From positions 1-64,000 of the forward strand of contig DASQAZ010000055.1 of the NCBI GenBank assembly GCA_035635475.1: DNA of 64,000 bases, read 5' to 3'. Under the pieces are notes generated by a model that did not search any database, was not told the origin of the DNA, and worked only from the letters and a program-made list of their open reading frames with translations. This document shows positions 1-9,362 of this stretch, piece by piece; the first letter of the stretch is position 1, and each line of letters starts with the position of its first letter. The stretch is from VBOC01 sp035635475 (GTDB lineage: Bacteria > Bacteroidota > Ignavibacteria > UBA10030 > SZUA-254). The translations under genes and the position numbers were made by a program.

Positions 1-152
1 CAACGGGCTGCCCTCTCTCCAAGGCCGAAGCGCTCACCTGGGAGGTGCACACCAGGGGCAAGGCGATCGTGTACGAGGGCGAAATGACCAAATGCGTCGA
101 GGTCAGCGGGATTCTGGAAGAGATTGAGCTGATGACGCAGATCGAGGTCTGA
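1..152 (+). CDS. C-terminal end of an unidentified protein
   Basis: An open frame runs from the window edge to a TGA at 150-152, giving 49 residues that begin TGCPLSKAEALTWEVH and end with an acidic stretch around GILEEIELMTQIEV. The beginning of the gene lies outside the window. I do not recognise the family from this piece. It sits 34 bp upstream of alaS on the same strand, so the two may share a transcript. Its codon use resembles the genes that follow, which supports it being a real coding end. Confidence 0.5.
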   Translation, partial: TGCPLSKAEALTWEVHTRGKAIVYEGEMTKCVEVSGILEEIELMTQIEV

Positions 153-186
153 TGGCGCTGCCGGAACCGGATTGTTCAACATACCG

Positions 187-3009
187 ATGATGAATTCGAA
201 AGAAATCCGAAAAAGTTTCATTCATTTTTTTGAGCAGCGCGGACACACGATCGTCCCGAGCGCCCCCGTTATTCCGCACGATGATCCTACGCTTCTTTTC
301 ACGAATGCGGGGATGAACCAGTTCAAAGATCTCTTCCTGGGCACCGGAAGGCGCGAGTACAAGCGCGCCGTGAACTCGCAAAAGTGCATCCGCGTCAGCG
401 GTAAACACAACGATCTTGAGGAGGTCGGGAGGGATACGTACCACCACACGTTCTTCGAGATGCTCGGGAATTGGTCGTTTGGCGATTACTACAAGAAGGA
501 GGCAATCGGGTGGGCCTGGGAGCTCCTCACGGAAGAATGGAAGCTCGATTCGGCTCGCCTGTATGCGACAGTCTTCGAGACGGATGACGAGGCCGAGCGC
601 TGCTGGAAAGAAATGACGACGATTGACCACTCTCATGTGCTTCGGTTCGGAAAGAAGGATAACTTTTGGGAGATGGGGGAGACGGGGCCCTGCGGGCCGT
701 GCTCGGAGATTCACATCGATCTGACTCCCGACCACTCCGGTCTCAGTCTCGTGAATGCGGGTGATCCGCGCGTGATGGAAATCTGGAACCTGGTTTTCAT
801 CCAGTATAACCGGGACGAACGTGAAAATCTGACTCCCCTTCCATCAAAGCACGTCGACACAGGCATGGGTTTCGAGCGCATGTGCGCCGTTCTCCAGAAA
901 AAGCAATCTAATTATGAAACCGATCTTTTTGTACCCATCATCCAGAGCATCTGTGAGATAACAGGCAAACGGTATCAAGGTGACCAGGCGTCCGAACCCC
1001 AATTACAGACCGATATCGCGATCCGGGTCGTCGCCGATCATGTTCGCATGCTCACATTCTCGATTGCGGACGGCGGCATTCCGTCGAATGAGGGGCGCGG
1101 TTATGTCATGCGCCGCATCCTGCGCCGCGCCGCACGCTTTGGCCGCAATCTCGGGATGCATCAGCCGTTCCTCTATAAAACCGTCACATCGGTGGTCGCG
1201 GTAATGGGGGAACAATACCCGGAGATCAGGGAGAAACAGGCCCACATAGAAAGGGTGATCAAAGGGGAAGAGGAGAGCTTCAATTCGACGCTCGACCGCG
1301 GCCTGGAAATCTTTGAGTCGGTTGCGCGAAGGATCGCAAGTGCAGTCGCCGGAACCCGAGGGCCGGGTTTGCACGGTGTATTTCCCGGGGAGGAGGCGTT
1401 CAAACTGTATGACACATTCGGCTTTCCGCTCGACCTGACCGAGCTCATGGCACAGGAACGCGGCATGAGCGTTGACGCCGCGGCGTTTCATGCCTTGATG
1501 GAGGTGCAGCGCGCACGATCGCGCAGTGAGGGCAGCACGCCGGCAGGGCGCACAATTGCTTCGGGCACCAAGGAAGAAGCCCGAAAGTTCGACACCTCCG
1601 GGATCGAAAATCGTGTCACGTTTGTGGGCTATGATTTGTATGAGAGCGAGGCAAAGGTCCTCCGGGCGCACCGCAATCTTCTCGTCATCGATCGATCACC
1701 CTTCTACGCCGAATCCGGCGGCCAGGTGGGGGACGAGGGGGAGATTCAGTTCAACGGCAACAAACTTCGGGTTGCGGACACCGTCAAGAGCGGTACCGCC
1801 AGCGTTTTACTTCTCGATTCGGAAGTAGCCATCGAACCCGAAACCCCGGTCCGGGCCAAAATCAATGTGGGTCGCAGGCTCAAGATCATGAAAAACCATA
1901 CAGCGACCCATCTTGTTCACGAAGCTCTCCGGCGCGTCCTGGGCGCTCATGCCCACCAGCAGGGATCGCTCGTTGCGCCGGACCATCTGAGATTCGATTA
2001 CAATCACTTCGAGGGTATCACGCCGGACCAAATCAGAGCAATCGAAGAGATGGTCAATGAGAAGATCGTTGAATCAATCCTGGTGGAGGCTGAAAACGAT
2101 CCCACTCGTTGGATGACGATCGACGACGCTAAAAAAAGATATCCGAATGTCAAAATGTTTTTTGGCGAGAAGTACGGCAAGAGGGTCCGTGTGGTTGTCA
2201 TCGATCCGAAGTTCTCAGTCGAACTCTGCGGCGGTACGCATGTGAAGAATACAGGTGACATAGGCCTCTTTAAAATTATAGCCGAATCCGGAATTGCCAG
2301 TGGCGTTCGCCGCATCGAGGCGGTGACGGGAGATGGATTGGGCGACTATATCCGCAAACGCCTCCAAAAGGCGGGAGAATTAGACGAACAGATTGCCAGG
2401 CTTGTCGAGGAGAAGGAGGATCTCGAGCGGCAGCTCGGCCTGGGGAAGAGCAGCGCATCGCTTCAGCGTCCCTCACTTCGCCGGCTACCGGTCCTCGGGG
2501 AGGGGATTGATGCCGGAGCCATCGCGTCGGTCGAGACAGCCCTCGGGGAACGCGGGACAGCGCTCGAGGTACTTACGAAAGATACGCACGAGCTGAAGAA
2601 GCACATGAGCGAGGTTCGGATAAGAAATGCTGCATCAAACCTCGAGCGGCTGGTCGCCTCCGGCGTTTCGGTCAACGGATTTATCGTTGTGTCGGCGAGA
2701 ATTGATGCGGGCGACCTCGAGGAGCTGAAGCGGTTGGGTGATGCACTGCGGTCAAAGCTCTCATCCGGTGTCGGCATCCTTGGGGCGGTCGTCGACGAAA
2801 AGGTCGCGCTCGTGTGCGTTGTGACCGATGACCTCGTCAAAGGCAAGAAGCTCCAGGCGGGAAGAATCGTCGGGGAGCTCGCGAAACGGCTCGGGGGCGG
2901 CGGAGGGGGCCGGCCCCATCTGGCCACCGCGGGCGGAAAAGATATTTCAAAATTGGACGACACGCTGAAACAGGCCCCGAAGATCATCCAGTCAATCCTG
3001 GCCTCATAG
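187..3009 (+). CDS. alaS: Alanine--tRNA ligase
   Basis: Charges tRNA-Ala with alanine in the cytoplasm and edits mischarged Ser/Gly. The protein is about 940 residues, slightly longer than the usual 870-890. The N-terminal class II catalytic domain starts KEIRKSFIHFFEQRGHTIVPS. The editing domain carries the zinc-site motifs HTATH (about residue 570) and CGGTH (about 681). The C-terminal DHHA1-type domain ends in a glycine-rich GGGGGGRPHLATAGGKD stretch near residue 903. An upstream in-frame TTG at 172 would add five residues, but tandem ATGs at 187 and 190 fit the family N-terminus better; neither has a clear ribosome binding site. The next gene begins at the base after the stop codon, so they are probably co-transcribed. 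Confidence 0.97.
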   Translation: MMNSKEIRKSFIHFFEQRGHTIVPSAPVIPHDDPTLLFTNAGMNQFKDLFLGTGRREYKRAVNSQKCIRVSGKHNDLEEVGRDTYHHTFFEMLGNWSFGDYYKKEAIGWAWELLTEEWKLDSARLYATVFETDDEAERCWKEMTTIDHSHVLRFGKKDNFWEMGETGPCGPCSEIHIDLTPDHSGLSLVNAGDPRVMEIWNLVFIQYNRDERENLTPLPSKHVDTGMGFERMCAVLQKKQSNYETDLFVPIIQSICEITGKRYQGDQASEPQLQTDIAIRVVADHVRMLTFSIADGGIPSNEGRGYVMRRILRRAARFGRNLGMHQPFLYKTVTSVVAVMGEQYPEIREKQAHIERVIKGEEESFNSTLDRGLEIFESVARRIASAVAGTRGPGLHGVFPGEEAFKLYDTFGFPLDLTELMAQERGMSVDAAAFHALMEVQRARSRSEGSTPAGRTIASGTKEEARKFDTSGIENRVTFVGYDLYESEAKVLRAHRNLLVIDRSPFYAESGGQVGDEGEIQFNGNKLRVADTVKSGTASVLLLDSEVAIEPETPVRAKINVGRRLKIMKNHTATHLVHEALRRVLGAHAHQQGSLVAPDHLRFDYNHFEGITPDQIRAIEEMVNEKIVESILVEAENDPTRWMTIDDAKKRYPNVKMFFGEKYGKRVRVVVIDPKFSVELCGGTHVKNTGDIGLFKIIAESGIASGVRRIEAVTGDGLGDYIRKRLQKAGELDEQIARLVEEKEDLERQLGLGKSSASLQRPSLRRLPVLGEGIDAGAIASVETALGERGTALEVLTKDTHELKKHMSEVRIRNAASNLERLVASGVSVNGFIVVSARIDAGDLEELKRLGDALRSKLSSGVGILGAVVDEKVALVCVVTDDLVKGKKLQAGRIVGELAKRLGGGGGGRPHLATAGGKDISKLDDTLKQAPKIIQSILAS

Positions 3010-3618
3010 ATGCGACTTCGCCGATCGTCCAAGACTTTTACCAACCGCGAGAATTACATTCGCGATCAACTCGGAGAAAGCGCCGAAACTAAAAGGAAGA
3101 TGTTCGCGGCCTGCTCTGCGGATATCCTCGAAGCGGTGGAGGCGATCATGAAGTCCTACGGTAAGGACGGCAAGATTCTCATCTGTGGCAACGGGGGCAG
3201 CGCCGCGGACTCCCAGCACATTGCCACCGAGCTCGTTATCCGGATGAGCAAACCCGACCGTCCGCCGCTGGCAGCGATTGCGCTCACGACTGACACGTCG
3301 ATGCTCACCGCCGGCGGGAATGATCTTGGGTTCGAGAACATTTTCTCGCGCCAGGTGGAGGGACTCGGCAACAAGGGCGATGTGCTCATCGCGATCAGCA
3401 CGAGCGGGAAGTCGGAGAATGTCAACCGGGCGATTCGAGCGGCGAAGAAGAAGGGACTGACGGTCATCGGATTCCTGGGGAAGGGCGGCGGAGTCTCGAA
3501 AAATCTTGTCGATATTGCCATAGTGATACCCTCGGATGACACGCAGCGCATTCAGGAAGGACACATTACGATCGCCCATATCATCTGCGGTATCCTTGAA
3601 AACGAGATGTTCGGGTAG
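3010..3618 (+). CDS. gmhA: Phosphoheptose isomerase (sedoheptulose 7-phosphate isomerase)
   Basis: A 202-residue SIS-domain protein. The motif CGNGGSAADSQHIATEL (about residues 58-74) is characteristic of GmhA, which converts sedoheptulose 7-phosphate to D-glycero-D-manno-heptose 7-phosphate for the LPS inner core. A second phosphosugar-binding stretch, ISTSGKSENVNRAI, follows near 130. The ATG directly abuts the alaS stop and is 10 bp upstream of a sugar transferase, which suggests one operon. Other heptose-pathway genes (hldE, gmhB) are not in the window, but a GT9 heptosyltransferase-like gene lies at 52331. About 15 residues at the N-terminus look extra compared with the family, so a later start is possible. 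Confidence 0.9.
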   Translation: MRLRRSSKTFTNRENYIRDQLGESAETKRKMFAACSADILEAVEAIMKSYGKDGKILICGNGGSAADSQHIATELVIRMSKPDRPPLAAIALTTDTSMLTAGGNDLGFENIFSRQVEGLGNKGDVLIAISTSGKSENVNRAIRAAKKKGLTVIGFLGKGGGVSKNLVDIAIVIPSDDTQRIQEGHITIAHIICGILENEMFG

Positions 3619-3627
3619 CACCGGATC

Positions 3628-5079
3628 ATGGCGCGCCTTCGCCGCAACGACCTTCTGATCCCGACGCTCGGAGTCCTTTTCGACGCCCTTGCAATCGAGT
3701 GTTCGTTCCTGCTTTCCTACTGGCTCCGGTTTAGCACTCCCTATCTGAAGTTTCTGACAGAGAACGCGGATACGCCGCCGCTCCATGCCTATGTGTATGG
3801 GTCTTTGTTCGTCATACCCGTCTGGTTGGTCATGTTCCGTTCCCGGGGTATGTACGGCGCCCGGCGCAACGTCACCCTCAGTCAAGATTTGTTTAGCATC
3901 ATAAAGCTCGTGACGTTCGGTATGCTCGTTGTCATGAGTGCCGCTTTTTTCTACCGTGCGTTTTCCTATTCGCGGCTGGTGTTCGGCCTCCTCTGGATCT
4001 CGTCGATTATCTTCATTTTTTGCGGGAGAGTCCTTCTCTCGAAAATCGAAAAGGCGCTCTACCGGAGCGGCCGGGAGCTGTGTAACGCCGCGATTATCGG
4101 AAGCAACGAAATCGCCCAGCGCATATTCGAATCATTCCATGACCACCCGCTGCAGGGGTACAGACTCCTCGGGTACTTCGCCGATTCGGAGGCAGCCGCC
4201 CGGTCACCCCTGGCCGGCGCGACATTCCTGGGAACGTTGACCCAGATCCCGGCAAAGATTGAGTCCGATCATCTCAACCTCGCCTTAATTGCGCTCCACC
4301 AGAGTGAGCATGCGAAGCTGTACCGGCTGATGAGGGAGTGCGAGGGGATTGACGTCGAATTCCTGATGGTTCCGGATTTTCTCGAGCTCCTGGCGAGCCG
4401 GATGTCGGTCAAGGAGATCGCCGGCACCACGTTTATCAAGGTCAAGGGGATGCCGATCACAACATGGGGAAGAATTTCGAAGAGAGCATCCGACGTCGCC
4501 CTTTCCACCCTGCTCCTGGCCCTCTTTTCCCCGCTGCTTCTCCTGGTCGCCATTTTGGTCAAATTAAATTCCCGCGGCCCGGTGTTGTTTCGCCAGGAGC
4601 GCATCGGGATCGACGGGAAGCCGTTTCAAATGTTGAAGTTCAGATCGATGGACCACATGGCGGAGCGCGAGACGGGGCCGGTTTGGGCGAAGGAGAATGA
4701 CCCGCGGAATACGTCGATTGGCGCGTTCCTCCGCCGAACGAGCCTGGACGAATTTCCGCAATTGATCAATGTGCTCAGGGGAGAAATGAGCCTCGTGGGC
4801 CCACGGCCCGAGCGGCCGTATTTCGTAGAGCAATTTTCAGGCAAGGACGACCCACTGGGCGATTCCATTCCCAAATATCTCGATCGGCACCGCATGAAAA
4901 CCGGCATGACCGGCTGGGCCCAGATTAACGGTCTTCGGGGGAACACGTCGCTGGAAGAGCGCATCGCGTACGACCTCTATTATATTGAGAACTGGTCGCT
5001 GGGATTTGATTTCAGGATTCTGGTCAGGACCGTGGGGGCCCTCTTTTCCAACAGCAGCCCCGTTGACCCTCCTGCATGA
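3628..5079 (+). CDS. Polyprenyl-phosphate sugar-1-phosphate transferase (WbaP/WcaJ type)
   Basis: A 483-residue membrane enzyme expected to move a sugar 1-phosphate from a nucleotide sugar to undecaprenyl phosphate, the first step of O-antigen or exopolysaccharide repeat assembly. The N-terminal third has several hydrophobic segments, the middle is a Rossmann-like domain (AAIIGSNEIAQRIFE), and the C-terminal bacterial sugar-transferase domain follows a transmembrane segment near residue 300. Signature pieces are FRQERIGIDGKPFQMLKFRSM, RTSLDEFPQLINVLRGEMS and LVGPRPERPYF. The sugar cannot be told from sequence. It follows gmhA by 9 bp and overlaps the next small gene by 4 bp, so it is likely part of a surface-glycan operon. 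Confidence 0.9.
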   Translation: MARLRRNDLLIPTLGVLFDALAIECSFLLSYWLRFSTPYLKFLTENADTPPLHAYVYGSLFVIPVWLVMFRSRGMYGARRNVTLSQDLFSIIKLVTFGMLVVMSAAFFYRAFSYSRLVFGLLWISSIIFIFCGRVLLSKIEKALYRSGRELCNAAIIGSNEIAQRIFESFHDHPLQGYRLLGYFADSEAAARSPLAGATFLGTLTQIPAKIESDHLNLALIALHQSEHAKLYRLMRECEGIDVEFLMVPDFLELLASRMSVKEIAGTTFIKVKGMPITTWGRISKRASDVALSTLLLALFSPLLLLVAILVKLNSRGPVLFRQERIGIDGKPFQMLKFRSMDHMAERETGPVWAKENDPRNTSIGAFLRRTSLDEFPQLINVLRGEMSLVGPRPERPYFVEQFSGKDDPLGDSIPKYLDRHRMKTGMTGWAQINGLRGNTSLEERIAYDLYYIENWSLGFDFRILVRTVGALFSNSSPVDPPA

Positions 5080-5393
5080 TTACGCTCTTCATTTTTTACC
5101 TCCACACGATGGCGGCGGTTGCTCTGTACACGAAACGGTGGCAGGGGTCGAACTGGAAAGAAGGATTACTGGCGGTCGGATTCTTGCTCTTGATTTTCTC
5201 GGTCGGATGGACGATGTCTACGTTCCTGGTCAGCCTTTTCATAAGCGAACGGGGTTTTGGAATTTGGCTCGACCGGGACACGCTCGCGCTGGTCGTGCTG
5301 ACGATGTTGGAAGCGGTATTTTACTACGCGCAGTTCGGGAGGAAGAAGAGTCTAAGAGAGGCGCGCCCCGCGTCAGGCAACGGCAGAGACTGA
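5076..5393 (+). CDS. Small hypothetical membrane protein
   Basis: A 105-residue protein whose ATG overlaps the preceding stop (ATGA), so it is probably translationally coupled to the sugar transferase. It shows three hydrophobic segments, at about residues 2-18, 28-52 and 67-86, and a charged tail (KKSLREARPASGNGRD). I do not recognise the family. The position suggests an accessory role in the glycan operon, but this is inference from context only. It ends 30 bp before the convergent end of a minus-strand gene, and I see no clear terminator between them. Confidence 0.65.
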   Translation: MITLFIFYLHTMAAVALYTKRWQGSNWKEGLLAVGFLLLIFSVGWTMSTFLVSLFISERGFGIWLDRDTLALVVLTMLEAVFYYAQFGRKKSLREARPASGNGRD

Positions 5394-5423
5394 CGAGGGA
5401 ACGTAACGGTGGGTGCGACGAGG

Positions 5424-6641
5424 TTACTCTCCGTGCCTCCGGGCTTGATAGTCGAGTTCGGGTTTGACTTTCTCGGTGTAGGGTCCGTCCCAACCCTTGA
5501 GGAAGATTCTCCTTAGAATCCCCGTTATGTTCCGGTTCTTGACGACGATGCCGACATTTCGCGTGTTGTAAAAGTAGCTCTTCTCCCAATTGCTCGTCCC
5601 GATCCAGCAGCTCGAGCTGTCGATGACGAGATACTTGCAGTGTTCAACCCTTGCGAAGGGGATATATCCGCCCGACCACTCGGGAATAACGCTGAATTTC
5701 ACCTCGATGTTCGGCACAACCGAGAGACTCTTGAGGTACTCCTCGATCGGGTGCTCCTTCGACCAGTCGGAGACGATCATCTTCACCTTCACCCCACGGG
5801 CTGCGGCGCTGCGTAAGGCATTTTCGAGTTCGGGGTAGTAACTCTTGTTTCTTCCGACGGGGGAGTAGGTTAGAAACTGACACATCACTTCGGAACCGGC
5901 GCGGTTGATCAGCCTGACGATCTGAGTCTCGTCCCAAAGGGTTGAGTCGGGGACCAGCCCCTTCGGACTCGCGGTCGGCGTCAGGGCAATGGTGTCATTG
6001 GCCGCTTCAATCAGAAGGAACGGGGTCTGATAGTGCACTCGTTTTAAAAGGCCATCGACCGTCCCGCCCGGTCCAGCAAGACTCCAATCTAGATTAAAAA
6101 TATCCCCGTACACCCGAACGATTTCGGCATCGCGAATGCGGACACCGAGTTCATGGATGTGCTTCAGCGCCCTCCAGTCGAAATTCTGGCTCCCGAGAAA
6201 AACCTCGCGGCCGTCCACGGTAAAGTACTTCGAATGCTGCACACCGCCGGCGAGTTTTCCGAAGTCAATCACGCGGAGCGCCGTGTTTTTCTGCTTTCCG
6301 AGCAAGTCGGCGGTCTCCGGATAGGTCTTGTACATCCGGGAGTCGACGATGATCCGCTCCGATACGCCGCGATCTGCCGCCCTGGATAAAGCATGGATGA
6401 TGTCATCGAGGGGCTCGCCCTGTTTATTGGAGATGTAGAACTCTTCTATATCGAGTGAGCTTCTGGCGCCGTTGATCATCTCGAGCCACACCTCCTGCGT
6501 GTTGCGCACGTCGGGGTTGTCGAGCACGGTCTCAATCGGAATGCTTTCAACGATCTCAAAATCGGGGTGTCCCGCGGCCTGGCCGCATGCGGCCATGGCA
6601 GTGCCGAGGAGGAGCATCCATAGTGCGACGCCCCTTGTCAT
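5424..6641 (-). CDS. Secreted phospholipase D-like protein with two HKD motifs
   Basis: About 405 residues. A hydrophobic signal segment (GVALWMLLLGTAMAACG) ends at a cysteine, so it may be a lipoprotein, although MAAC is an imperfect lipobox. Two PLD catalytic motifs are visible: QHSKYFTVDGREVFLGSQN near residue 155 and EHCKYLVIDSSSCWIGTSN near residue 335, each with HxK followed by D. Family members cut or transfer phosphodiesters in lipids or nucleic acids; the substrate here is unknown. The start at 6641 overlaps the upstream enoyl-CoA hydratase stop (ATGA) and has GAAAGG a few bases before it; an alternative ATG at 6653 adds four residues. It is the last gene of the minus-strand operon. 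Confidence 0.82.
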   Translation of the reverse strand: MTRGVALWMLLLGTAMAACGQAAGHPDFEIVESIPIETVLDNPDVRNTQEVWLEMINGARSSLDIEEFYISNKQGEPLDDIIHALSRAADRGVSERIIVDSRMYKTYPETADLLGKQKNTALRVIDFGKLAGGVQHSKYFTVDGREVFLGSQNFDWRALKHIHELGVRIRDAEIVRVYGDIFNLDWSLAGPGGTVDGLLKRVHYQTPFLLIEAANDTIALTPTASPKGLVPDSTLWDETQIVRLINRAGSEVMCQFLTYSPVGRNKSYYPELENALRSAAARGVKVKMIVSDWSKEHPIEEYLKSLSVVPNIEVKFSVIPEWSGGYIPFARVEHCKYLVIDSSSCWIGTSNWEKSYFYNTRNVGIVVKNRNITGILRRIFLKGWDGPYTEKVKPELDYQARRHGE

Positions 6642-7411
6642 CTGCCTTTCCATTCCGGCTTCCGCTTTTCAACGAACGCTTTCATGCCTTCTTTTTGGTC
6701 CTCGGACGAAAAAAGGAGGTAGAAATTCTTCCGCTCGAATTCCAATCCACCCTCAATCGTGGTGTCGAACGATTTCAGAACCGCTTCTTTCGCAAGCCGG
6801 ACTGCCACGGGTGGCTTTGAGGCGATTTCTTTGGCAAGACTCTTCGCTTCTTCAAGATAGCATTCGACGGGCACCACCTTATTCACGAGGCCGAGCTGGA
6901 ATGCCTCCTCGGCAGTGATCATTTTTCCCGTCAGGACCATCTCCATTGCCTTGCATTTCCCTATCGCGCGCGTGAGGCGCTGCGTTCCGCCGGCGCCGGG
7001 CATGACCCCGATATTGATCTCCGGTTGTCCAAAGCGTGCTGTCTCCGATGCGATGATCAGATCGCAGGCCATCGAAAGCTCGCAGCCGCCGCCGAGGGCA
7101 AACCCGCTCACCGCCGCGATGATAGGCTTCTTGATTTTCCGAATCCGATCCCACCGGGCAAACTGGTCGCGCACCAGCATGTCCACGGCCGAGGAATCCG
7201 CCATTTCCTTGATGTCGGCACCCGCTGCGAAAGCCTTTTCATTGCCCGTCAGTATGATTGCCCGGATCTCAGGGTCGTTGTCGAGTCTCTCGAGCGCTTC
7301 GACCAGCTCGGTCATGAGTTTGATGTTGAGCGCATTGAGAACGTCGGGCCGGTTGAGCTGGATCAGCGCGCAGTGTTGATCGGTTGAAATCAAAAGCGTT
7401 GAGGTAGGCAT
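6638..7411 (-). CDS. Enoyl-CoA hydratase
   Basis: A 257-residue crotonase-family protein. It has the oxyanion-hole segments FAAGADIKEM (about 62-71) and GFALGGGCELSMACD (about 104-118). Both catalytic glutamates of true enoyl-CoA hydratases are present, in GQPEI and in KAMEMVLTG. It therefore probably hydrates trans-2-enoyl-CoA to 3-hydroxyacyl-CoA in fatty-acid or amino-acid degradation or in butyrate-type metabolism; the chain length cannot be read from the sequence. It lies 30 bp downstream of the cytochrome gene and overlaps the PLD gene by 4 bp. No acyl-CoA dehydrogenase or thiolase is nearby. Confidence 0.9.
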   Translation of the reverse strand: MPTSTLLISTDQHCALIQLNRPDVLNALNIKLMTELVEALERLDNDPEIRAIILTGNEKAFAAGADIKEMADSSAVDMLVRDQFARWDRIRKIKKPIIAAVSGFALGGGCELSMACDLIIASETARFGQPEINIGVMPGAGGTQRLTRAIGKCKAMEMVLTGKMITAEEAFQLGLVNKVVPVECYLEEAKSLAKEIASKPPVAVRLAKEAVLKSFDTTIEGGLEFERKNFYLLFSSEDQKEGMKAFVEKRKPEWKGR

Positions 7412-7441
7412 GGAGTGTGGCCGGTGTAAGGTGAGACGTCG

Positions 7442-9340
7442 TTATTTCAAAAGCATCATTTTCTTTGTCTGACGGCTGCCGCCGGAAGTAAGGGAATACA
7501 GATACTCTCCGCTTGCAAGACCGCTCCCCTCGAACGATATGTCATAGGTGCCGGCGACGAGGGTTGCGCTGACCAGCGTCCGGACCTCCCGGCCGGCGCC
7601 GTCGAACACTTTCATCGAAACAAACGAAGAATGGCCGAGCGTAAATGTTATATGCGTCACCGGATTGAACGGGTTGGGATAGTTTTGGTTGAGTGTAAAC
7701 GTCAACGGATGCGTCCCGCCGACGTGCACCCCCAGGATCGTGTCAACCACGCCGACCGACTGCGTGTTCATGGCCACCGGCGACGACCGGCCGTGCGCCG
7801 CCCATGAGTTGTGCAGCTTCAACCCCCACGCGTTCCAGTCATAGGGATTCGCCGAATCCTCGTCGCGCAGGAAGTCCGCATATTCCCTGCTCATCGTTTG
7901 ATAGTATAGAGTCGCTGTGACGCGGGCCGCCGAGCCGGGCAGGACATAACGCGTATCATCCCAGTATTGGCTGTCCGCATAAACCTTTCCCACGGGCTCG
8001 GCCCGCCGGATTGCGAATCCGAGATTGGTGAATCCCTTCGGCGGTATCCGGTCGTCCGAGAGTATTGTATCATTGAGGAAGAAATGAAAGGAAGGGCCGG
8101 GTTGAAGCCCGAACGTCGCGGCCGTTGCGCTCGTCATTCCCTGGACCGTTTCATAAATCTTGAGCTGAGGATCGTGCGCCAGCAACGCCGAATCCGGGTT
8201 GTATGACCCCGATTCGAAGACCGTTCCTCCTGCGGAGTCGGATGCAACAACATTGATCCACATGCGCCGTCCGTCCGGATATCCGGTTGGAAGCTTGTGT
8301 CCGGTACGATTCGTGATTCGCACGCTGGCATGTACTGTGTCGCGGAAACGATAGGCAGTTAATCGCAAATCCGCGGCGCGTTGCAGGGTTGCAATGGCGC
8401 GATCCCTCCCCGCGCTCAGGGCCCCCGTGTCGAGACCCGGGTAGAAGTCGGGGAGGATTCCCGGCACAAACGTATTTCCCCCCGTGAGATCGTGCTGCGC
8501 GATGTGAGGCCTCATCGGCGCGGTTGGATAGGCGCAGGCATATCCGGCGGTATCCTTCATGTGGCACGACTGGCACGTTCCCGAATCACCCTGCGTCGCG
8601 TACCAGCTCATGAGCCATTCGCTGTACGTTCGCTCGAGGGGACCGTATTCGTGCGGCGCTTGGGTGAAGCGGTCCTGCGCGTAGACAGGATTGCTCACGT
8701 CGTGGCACACCCCGCAGAGTTCGCTCGACTTCTGGAAGGGATCGAACTGCGTCCGGTGAGGAGCAGCGACGCTGTCAAATGGACCGCGCTTGGGAGTCGT
8801 CAGCCTTTCGACCGCATGCATGCCGTTTCCATAACCCGGCACCGGGCGGGGAAAATAGGGGACAGTACTGTCGGGATTAAGGGGATCGACGGACCGGTGG
8901 CAGTAGTCGCATTGAACGCCGTCGAAATCCGTTCCTGCAAGAGCCTGGCCTGTGTAGTCTTCGGAGTGACCCGCCAACCACCCGGTGGGGGAATGACATC
9001 GAATGCAATACTCGCCCTCCCCGGTGCGGTACTTGTTTGTGACGGCGAGGGCGGCAAAAAAGACCGGATCGCGCGCCGAATGCGCCATCATACTCCCGGC
9101 CCATTTGGGATAGATCGTCACCGGCCGCGCCGGCGAGAGTGAATTGTGACACTGCATACAGGTTTGAACCGAGTTGGCGGAATCGACGGTGCCCACCTGG
9201 GTGCCGGGTAAGGAGAGAAACGGGCTGCGCGGGTTCTGATGTCCTCCGATTCCCAAGATCAGAATGATGGTAACTAGACAGACGGCCCCGGAGGCCACTC
9301 TCGCTGCGACGGACTGAAATCGGTGCGCGACCGGGGGCAT
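7442..9340 (-). CDS. Secreted pentaheme c-type cytochrome with T9SS C-terminal sorting domain
   Basis: About 632 residues. After an N-terminal hydrophobic signal (CLVTIILILGIGG) there are five CxxCH heme-attachment motifs: CMQCH, CIRCH, CDYCH, CGVCH and CQSCH, near residues 61, 112, 144, 209 and 256. A beta-rich region follows. The last 80 residues form a T9SS type A sorting domain with LNQNYPNPFNPVTHITF and the ending TKKMMLLK. This predicts export across the outer membrane, possibly with surface attachment, and a role in extracellular electron transfer or redox chemistry; the acceptor is unknown. GTG at 9343 and ATG at 9340 are adjacent possible starts; GAGAGG upstream suits ATG 9340. It sits between two crotonase-family genes in one operon. 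Confidence 0.9.
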   Translation of the reverse strand: MPPVAHRFQSVAARVASGAVCLVTIILILGIGGHQNPRSPFLSLPGTQVGTVDSANSVQTCMQCHNSLSPARPVTIYPKWAGSMMAHSARDPVFFAALAVTNKYRTGEGEYCIRCHSPTGWLAGHSEDYTGQALAGTDFDGVQCDYCHRSVDPLNPDSTVPYFPRPVPGYGNGMHAVERLTTPKRGPFDSVAAPHRTQFDPFQKSSELCGVCHDVSNPVYAQDRFTQAPHEYGPLERTYSEWLMSWYATQGDSGTCQSCHMKDTAGYACAYPTAPMRPHIAQHDLTGGNTFVPGILPDFYPGLDTGALSAGRDRAIATLQRAADLRLTAYRFRDTVHASVRITNRTGHKLPTGYPDGRRMWINVVASDSAGGTVFESGSYNPDSALLAHDPQLKIYETVQGMTSATAATFGLQPGPSFHFFLNDTILSDDRIPPKGFTNLGFAIRRAEPVGKVYADSQYWDDTRYVLPGSAARVTATLYYQTMSREYADFLRDEDSANPYDWNAWGLKLHNSWAAHGRSSPVAMNTQSVGVVDTILGVHVGGTHPLTFTLNQNYPNPFNPVTHITFTLGHSSFVSMKVFDGAGREVRTLVSATLVAGTYDISFEGSGLASGEYLYSLTSGGSRQTKKMMLLK

Positions 9341-9362
9341 CACAAGGGCCTCTCAATGTTCT

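Noticed and set aside
5394..5423. Terminator between the convergent genes at 5393 and 5424
   Set aside because: No stable stem followed by a T-run is visible on either strand.
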